Positions 41,645 to 45,057 of a DNA stretch of 45,057 bases are shown piece by piece (position 1 is the first letter of the stretch; the number at the start of each line of letters is the position of its first letter). Source of the DNA: RGUW01 sp040399325 (GTDB taxonomy: Bacteria > Cyanobacteriota > Cyanobacteriia > PCC-6307 > Cyanobiaceae); NCBI GenBank assembly GCA_040399325.1, contig JBBASJ010000013.1, positions 1 through 45,057 on the forward strand, read 5' to 3'. The position numbers were made by a program, and so were the translations under genes. Below the pieces are notes generated by a model. The model saw nothing but the letters and a program-made list of their open reading frames with translations. It had not been told where the DNA came from and made no database searches.

Positions 41645-41927
41645 AGCCCCAGGCAAAACACTGGCTCCAATTGACGCTGTCCCAACCCTGCCATCGGCAC
41701 GATCATCGCGACGATCGCTGGATCACACGGTTCATCAACAATCCCCCAGGCCTGTGACAACGGCAAGGCAGCCATCAAAAACCAGAGGCGAATACAAACG
41801 AGCCCAATCCATAGGCAGCGCACCTGAAGCGTTTTTTGGCTGCTGACGAGATCAAGAAAACAGGGCAATCAGAGAGGGCCGTAGCAGCGCCTTGACGCGG
41901 TACGATCAACCCAAGAGACGCCATCTC
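41645..41927 (+). other. Gap inside the carbamoylation cassette
   Basis: 283 bp without a convincing gene, visibly less GC-rich than the flanks. It contains an 18-bp near-palindrome (41700-41717) and a short open stretch ending at about 41757 (RWITRFINNPPGL). A minus-strand frame (41593-41868) has unconvincing composition. No clear promoter pair was found, although TTGACG occurs at 41893. Confidence 0.5.
41700..41717. promoter_or_regulatory. 18-bp near-palindrome, possible operator
   Basis: CGATCATCGCGACGATCG is self-complementary except for one mismatched pair. It is centred on TCGCGA, about 220 bp before the SxtK-like start. A regulator-binding site is possible. Confidence 0.35.
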
Positions 41928-42089
41928 ATGGAAGCATTTCTTGATCTTGCCAAGGACATCTGGGACTTCCTCAAGATCCGCAAGAAGTACTGGCTGGCGC
42001 CTCTGATCATCAGCATCGTCTTGATGGGGGCCTTAATCGTCTTCACCAATGGGTCAGTTGTCGCCCCATTCATCTACTCCATTTTCTGA
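41928..42089 (+). CDS. DUF5989 / SxtK-like miniprotein
   Basis: This 53-aa protein has an amphipathic N-terminus (MEAFLDLAKDIWDFLKIRKKYWLAPL) and one membrane helix (LIISIVLMGALIVFTNGS), ending APFIYSIF. This matches DUF5989, the family that includes SxtK. I took the ATG at 41928 rather than the longer frame from 41892. It probably acts at the membrane with the SxtJ-like protein or the carbamoyltransferase. The SGNH gene start (42049) lies inside it unless the TTG at 42097 is used. Confidence 0.82.
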   Translation: MEAFLDLAKDIWDFLKIRKKYWLAPLIISIVLMGALIVFTNGSVVAPFIYSIF

Positions 42090-43200
42090 GACAGACTTGG
42101 CACGAAACATACAAAAACTTGCCAATCTGCTGCTGATTCTGATTTCAATCACCCTTCCACTGGTGGCGGCGGACATCGTGCTGAAGGCCCTGAAGCTCCC
42201 ACGCAATGCCTCACGCACCATGCTCCTGAGCGGAGGGGACCTGTCTTCGGGACGGGAGGGATTCAGGCGTTACCCGAGCCATCGCAATCTGGAGCAGAGC
42301 GCCATTTATGACAGATCCATCGCCTACCGCTACGCCTACGCGAGCAACAACCTCGGCCTGATCTCCTGGCCAGACATTGGCAAGGGACAGCCCGTGGATC
42401 TGGCCATTGCAGGAGATTCCTATGCCGAAGGGCAAGGAGGGTTTGCCTGGCTCAAACAGTGGCAGCAGCAGACACTCAGGCCAAGGGGACTCCTCTCCAT
42501 CAACTACGCGATTGCGGGTTCAGGATTTGAAGACTTTGCCGTTGCCGCACGCAACGCCAGGACGCAGCACCATGCACAACGCCTGCTGGTGCTGTTCATC
42601 GAGCACGACGCCTACAGGCCCTACCAGCCCATGGCCAGCAACGGACGCTGCTCCTTCTACTCCAACGGTGACCTCGACCGCCTGCCGGCTCCACTGGTCT
42701 GCAGCCTCTATGGGGTGGTGTGGCACCACGTGCCCCCAGGACTGAGCAACGCCCAGCTGATCCAGGAGAGCCTGAACCGCCAGCATTACGGCCTGATCCC
42801 TGCCTTGAATCAACTGCTGCAGCAGGCCAGCCGCCCCAAGAGCGCCAAGCAGACCCTGTTGCAACAGCAGGCCGCCACGCAAACCCGGCGCTTTGGGCCC
42901 ATTCCAGCGGCATCACGCGCTGCGCTGCAGCGCATCAAGGCGCTCTACGGCCCTGCCAACGTGCTGCTGGTGCAACTGCCCGATCGACCGGGCCAGCAGG
43001 CCAGCACTGGATTTGGAGAACATCTGCAGACCATCACGGGGCTGACGGTGCACAACCTGGCCGCCAGGTGCCCCCTCAGCAAGGATCAGTTCCACAGGCT
43101 CGACAATCACCCCAACAGCAGTGGTTACCGCAAACTGCAGACCTGTGTCGCCAATGATCCTGTGATCAGGCGGTTTGTGCTGCAGGCAGAGGGCCACTGA
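42049..43200 (+). CDS. SGNH/GDSL hydrolase (SxtL-like)
   Basis: This protein (383 aa from the ATG) has an N-terminal membrane helix (KLANLLLILISITLPLVAADIVL) and an SGNH domain. Block I is VDLAIAGDSYAEGQG with Ser124. The likely Asp/His pair sits in LDNHPNSSGYRKL (D352 and H354). Such enzymes add or remove ester groups on glycans or lipids, outside the membrane if the helix is an N-in anchor. ATG 42049 overlaps the DUF5989 gene by 41 bp; the TTG at 42097 would start just before the helix and may be correct. The sxt cluster has a GDSL-lipase gene, sxtL, in the same relative place. Confidence 0.8.
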   Translation: MGQLSPHSSTPFSETDLARNIQKLANLLLILISITLPLVAADIVLKALKLPRNASRTMLLSGGDLSSGREGFRRYPSHRNLEQSAIYDRSIAYRYAYASNNLGLISWPDIGKGQPVDLAIAGDSYAEGQGGFAWLKQWQQQTLRPRGLLSINYAIAGSGFEDFAVAARNARTQHHAQRLLVLFIEHDAYRPYQPMASNGRCSFYSNGDLDRLPAPLVCSLYGVVWHHVPPGLSNAQLIQESLNRQHYGLIPALNQLLQQASRPKSAKQTLLQQQAATQTRRFGPIPAASRAALQRIKALYGPANVLLVQLPDRPGQQASTGFGEHLQTITGLTVHNLAARCPLSKDQFHRLDNHPNSSGYRKLQTCVANDPVIRRFVLQAEGH

Positions 43201-44837
43201 TGCCCAGGCTGGGGCGACTGGCGCTGCTGGCGCTGCCGCTGCTGCTGGCCGTGGCATTGCGCCTGCTGGGGGCGCTGCTCAGACCGGTCTGGGTCGATGA
43301 GGCGGCAACGGCGATTTTCAGCTCCGGGAACAGCAGCTGGAGCACAGCAATCAACCAGTTGCTGCCGCTCGAGGGCTTCGTCAGGGCGCTGCGACTCACC
43401 GGTCCCGACCAGCTGGGTGCAGCCCTGACGCACCTGCACAGCCAAGACAACCATCCACCACTGCACTTTGCCCTGGCCTTTGCGACAGCCCAGCTGCTGC
43501 AGCACCCCGGCGAGGTGATTCGCCCCCTCACGGCACGGCTGCCGGCGGTGCTGCTCGGCAGCCTGGCTGTGCCGCTGATCGATCGGGCCGTGCTGTGCGC
43601 CAGCGGCCAACATCGCGCCGCCCGGCTGGCGGGGTTGGCCATGGCGTTGTCGCCGTTGATGGTGGCCATGGGTCTGGAGGCGCGCCATTACGCCCTTGCC
43701 ACAACCCTGGTGTGCGCTGCCCTGTGGGCCCTGGCGGCAGCTTGGCAACTGCAGCAACAGGACAGGCCCCTGCCCCTGGGCCTGGCCGCCGGCTGGGTGG
43801 TGGCCAACGCTCTGGGGATGCTCTGCCACCACCTCTTTGTGCTGAGCATCGCTGCCCAGGTCATCACCCTGCTGCTGCTGAGCTCCTGGCCAGCCAGACG
43901 GATGCAGTGGGGATGGCGCTGGAGCTGGCCGTCGCTGCTGTCACTGCTGCTGGCAGGACTGTGGCTGCTTCACAACGGCAGCGGGGCTGCGGCCCAGCAA
44001 ACCGCCTGGCTGGATCTCGATCCCAGCCAACCCCTGCAGTGGCTGGCGATGCCTTTGCAGATGCTGATCACCGCGCTGACGGCCGCACTGGCGCCGGGCA
44101 CCACCTTGATGGCCAACTGGCAGTGGCCCTTTGTGGTGCTGGCCGGTGCTGCCACCCTGGTGGGTCTGATCAGCCTGGTTCGGGTGCTGGGGCGGGCCGA
44201 CCGTGCCCCGGCGCTGCTGCAGGTGTTCTGCCTGAGCAGCATGGCCCTGTTGCTGTTGGCCAGTGCGGTCAGCGGCAAGGACTTCAGCCGGGCCCTGCGT
44301 TATGGCTTTGTCTATGGGCCCGCTGTGCTGGCCCTGCTGGGCTCAGCCGCCGCAACGGCCGAAAGCCACGGGCGGCGCCAAAGCGTACGGGTGCTGCTGG
44401 TCTGCAGCCTGGTCTGCAGCCTGGGCGTGTCTGCCGGGGTGGCCCTGCCGGCCAGCTACAACCCGGCACTGATGCTGGCCAAGATCAACCGGGAGTCACG
44501 CGCACCGGTGGTGCTGGCCTTCAACGACAGGCCTGTGCCCAACGGCCAGCCGTTGATTGGCTACGAAGGGCTCAGCATTGCCTGGCATCTGCAGACCGCC
44601 CGACATCCCAATCTGCAGCGCCAGGGACGGGAGCCGCTCCTGATGCTGCTGATCAACGACGGCGACAACCGCCCCTTGGGCCTGCAGCAGCTCGAGCGTT
44701 GGCCTGGACCATTTGACTTGTGGATCATCAATGCCCATGGCATCAGACGCGATCTGTCGATCGATCGGGGCGATTGCCGGCACCTGGGCTACGCCAGCGC
44801 CGGGGGCCACCTGCACCACCACTACCGCTGCGGCTGA
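43200..44837 (+). CDS. GT39-family membrane glycosyltransferase 2
   Basis: This 545-aa polytopic protein has the acidic motif RPVWVDEAATAIFS near residues 29-42 and NHPPLHFALA downstream, as in PMT/ArnT-type enzymes using lipid-linked sugars. About 11-12 helices and a soluble C-terminal part (residues about 415-545) that ends in HLHHHYRCG. It is only distantly like the first GT39. ATG at 43200 shares a base with the stop of the SGNH gene. It converges on psbD after a 149-bp gap. Confidence 0.8.
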   Translation: MPRLGRLALLALPLLLAVALRLLGALLRPVWVDEAATAIFSSGNSSWSTAINQLLPLEGFVRALRLTGPDQLGAALTHLHSQDNHPPLHFALAFATAQLLQHPGEVIRPLTARLPAVLLGSLAVPLIDRAVLCASGQHRAARLAGLAMALSPLMVAMGLEARHYALATTLVCAALWALAAAWQLQQQDRPLPLGLAAGWVVANALGMLCHHLFVLSIAAQVITLLLLSSWPARRMQWGWRWSWPSLLSLLLAGLWLLHNGSGAAAQQTAWLDLDPSQPLQWLAMPLQMLITALTAALAPGTTLMANWQWPFVVLAGAATLVGLISLVRVLGRADRAPALLQVFCLSSMALLLLASAVSGKDFSRALRYGFVYGPAVLALLGSAAATAESHGRRQSVRVLLVCSLVCSLGVSAGVALPASYNPALMLAKINRESRAPVVLAFNDRPVPNGQPLIGYEGLSIAWHLQTARHPNLQRQGREPLLMLLINDGDNRPLGLQQLERWPGPFDLWIINAHGIRRDLSIDRGDCRHLGYASAGGHLHHHYRCG

Positions 44838-44864
44838 ACCGCAAGACTGACGGATTCTGAGGCC

Positions 44865-44896
44865 CAAAGGTTCTGCAGGGCAAAGGTTCTGCAGGG
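44865..44896. repeat. 16-bp exact tandem duplication
   Basis: CAAAGGTTCTGCAGGG occurs at 44865-44880 and again at 44881-44896 in the gap between the convergent GT39 and psbD genes, just beyond the psbD terminator. Confidence 0.9.
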
Positions 44897-44906
44897 AGCT
44901 GCCAAC

Positions 44907-44931
44907 AAAAAAGCGCCCGGGAAGGGCGCTT
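44907..44931 (-). terminator. Intrinsic terminator of psbD
   Basis: Read on the minus strand, AAGCGCCC / GGGCGCTT (plus strand 44911-44918 and 44924-44931, 5-nt loop) forms a perfect 8-bp stem. It is followed by a U-run (A-run 44907-44912). It lies about 55 bp after the psbD stop codon. Confidence 0.88.
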
Positions 44932-44986
44932 GGAAAGCTGCATAGCAATGCAACAGGATTGTCGTTGAGGCGACGAAAACAACTGA

Positions 44987-45057
44987 TCAGAGAGCGTTGC
45001 CGCGGGGCAGAACCTCTTCAGGGAAGACGAAGTTTTCGTGAGGCTGGTCAGCGGGAG
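44987..45057 (-). CDS. psbD: Photosystem II D2 protein, 3' end only
   Basis: The last 22 codons read PADQPHENFVFPEEVLPRGNAL then TGA. This is the D2 (PsbD) C-terminus, well conserved in cyanobacteria and plastids; D1 ends differently. The 5' part lies beyond the right edge. The stop is at 44987-44989, and an intrinsic terminator follows downstream. Confidence 0.95.
   Translation of the reverse strand, partial: PADQPHENFVFPEEVLPRGNAL

Noticed and set aside
41593..41868. Minus-strand 91-aa frame in the cassette gap
   Set aside because: It overlaps the end of the SxtJ-like gene, has no ribosome-binding site and no recognisable motif.
39390..43200. Calling the window a saxitoxin biosynthesis locus
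   Set aside because: Only the IJKL-like genes are present; no sxtA-type polyketide synthase, amidinotransferase or other core gene is seen.
44838..44986. Extra gene between GT39 and psbD
   Set aside because: The stretch holds only the tandem repeat and the psbD terminator; no frame of reasonable composition.

Overview
The window is a gene-dense, GC-rich, roughly 45 kb piece of a cyanobacterial chromosome. The organism is most probably a picocyanobacterium of the Cyanobium / freshwater-or-coastal Synechococcus type. Evidence: psbU, petL, ndhO, a CRR7-like gene, crtQ, a Ycf33/DUF751 gene, an SLH-domain porin and the 3' end of psbD are all present; spacing is very tight; many starts are GTG or TTG; and neighbouring genes often overlap. 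No rRNA, tRNA, CRISPR array, insertion sequence or prophage was seen. One 100-N assembly gap (33294-33393) lies inside a J-domain gene.

Layout. 164-6365 (minus): inositol-phosphatase family gene, PucC-type MFS transporter, TolC-like outer-membrane protein, PDZ/DUF512 radical SAM protein, uppP. 6496-9384 (plus): DUF3120 membrane protein, psbU, nadB. 9410-13198: VKOR-thioredoxin fusion (minus), rimO and an MFS transporter (plus), and tiny petL (minus). 13410-20989: DUF4070 radical SAM protein, DUF4346 protein, peptidogalycan-type acyltransferase, small secreted protein, RibD-type reductase, two-domain QueD-like protein, aroK, CRR7-like, DUF6816-like and a GST. 21039-25306 (plus): compact operon DUF751-rbfA-GH3/nagZ-GT2/TPR-hemD. 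25284-27712 (minus): lipoprotein, SRPBCC protein, crtQ. 27837-33632: IscA-type protein, TPR protein, LpxB-related protein, small membrane protein, SDR39U1-type epimerase, CPA1 antiporter, ndhO, gapped J-domain protein. 33803-35428 (minus): porin.

The most distinctive part is 35533-44837 (plus), a run of envelope-glycan genes: GT39, a methyltransferase-GT2 fusion, a YbhN/LPG-synthase-like membrane protein, a NodU/CmcH carbamoyltransferase, an SxtJ-like protein, a DUF5989 (SxtK-like) miniprotein, an SGNH/GDSL protein and a second GT39. The four genes carbamoyltransferase-SxtJ-DUF5989-SGNH repeat the sxtI-J-K-L order of the saxitoxin cluster, but no saxitoxin core gene is in view. I infer a carbamoyl/ester-type decoration module acting on a cell-surface glycan or glycolipid.

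Regulatory highlights: a 9-nt exact complement of the conserved loop of the cyanobacterial sRNA Yfr1 covers the ribosome-binding site of the porin; an operator-like array sits upstream of uppP; an 18-bp near-palindrome lies inside the sxtJ-sxtK gap; there are two good intrinsic terminators (porin, psbD); and three 2-copy tandem duplications each lie in a gap between convergent genes.
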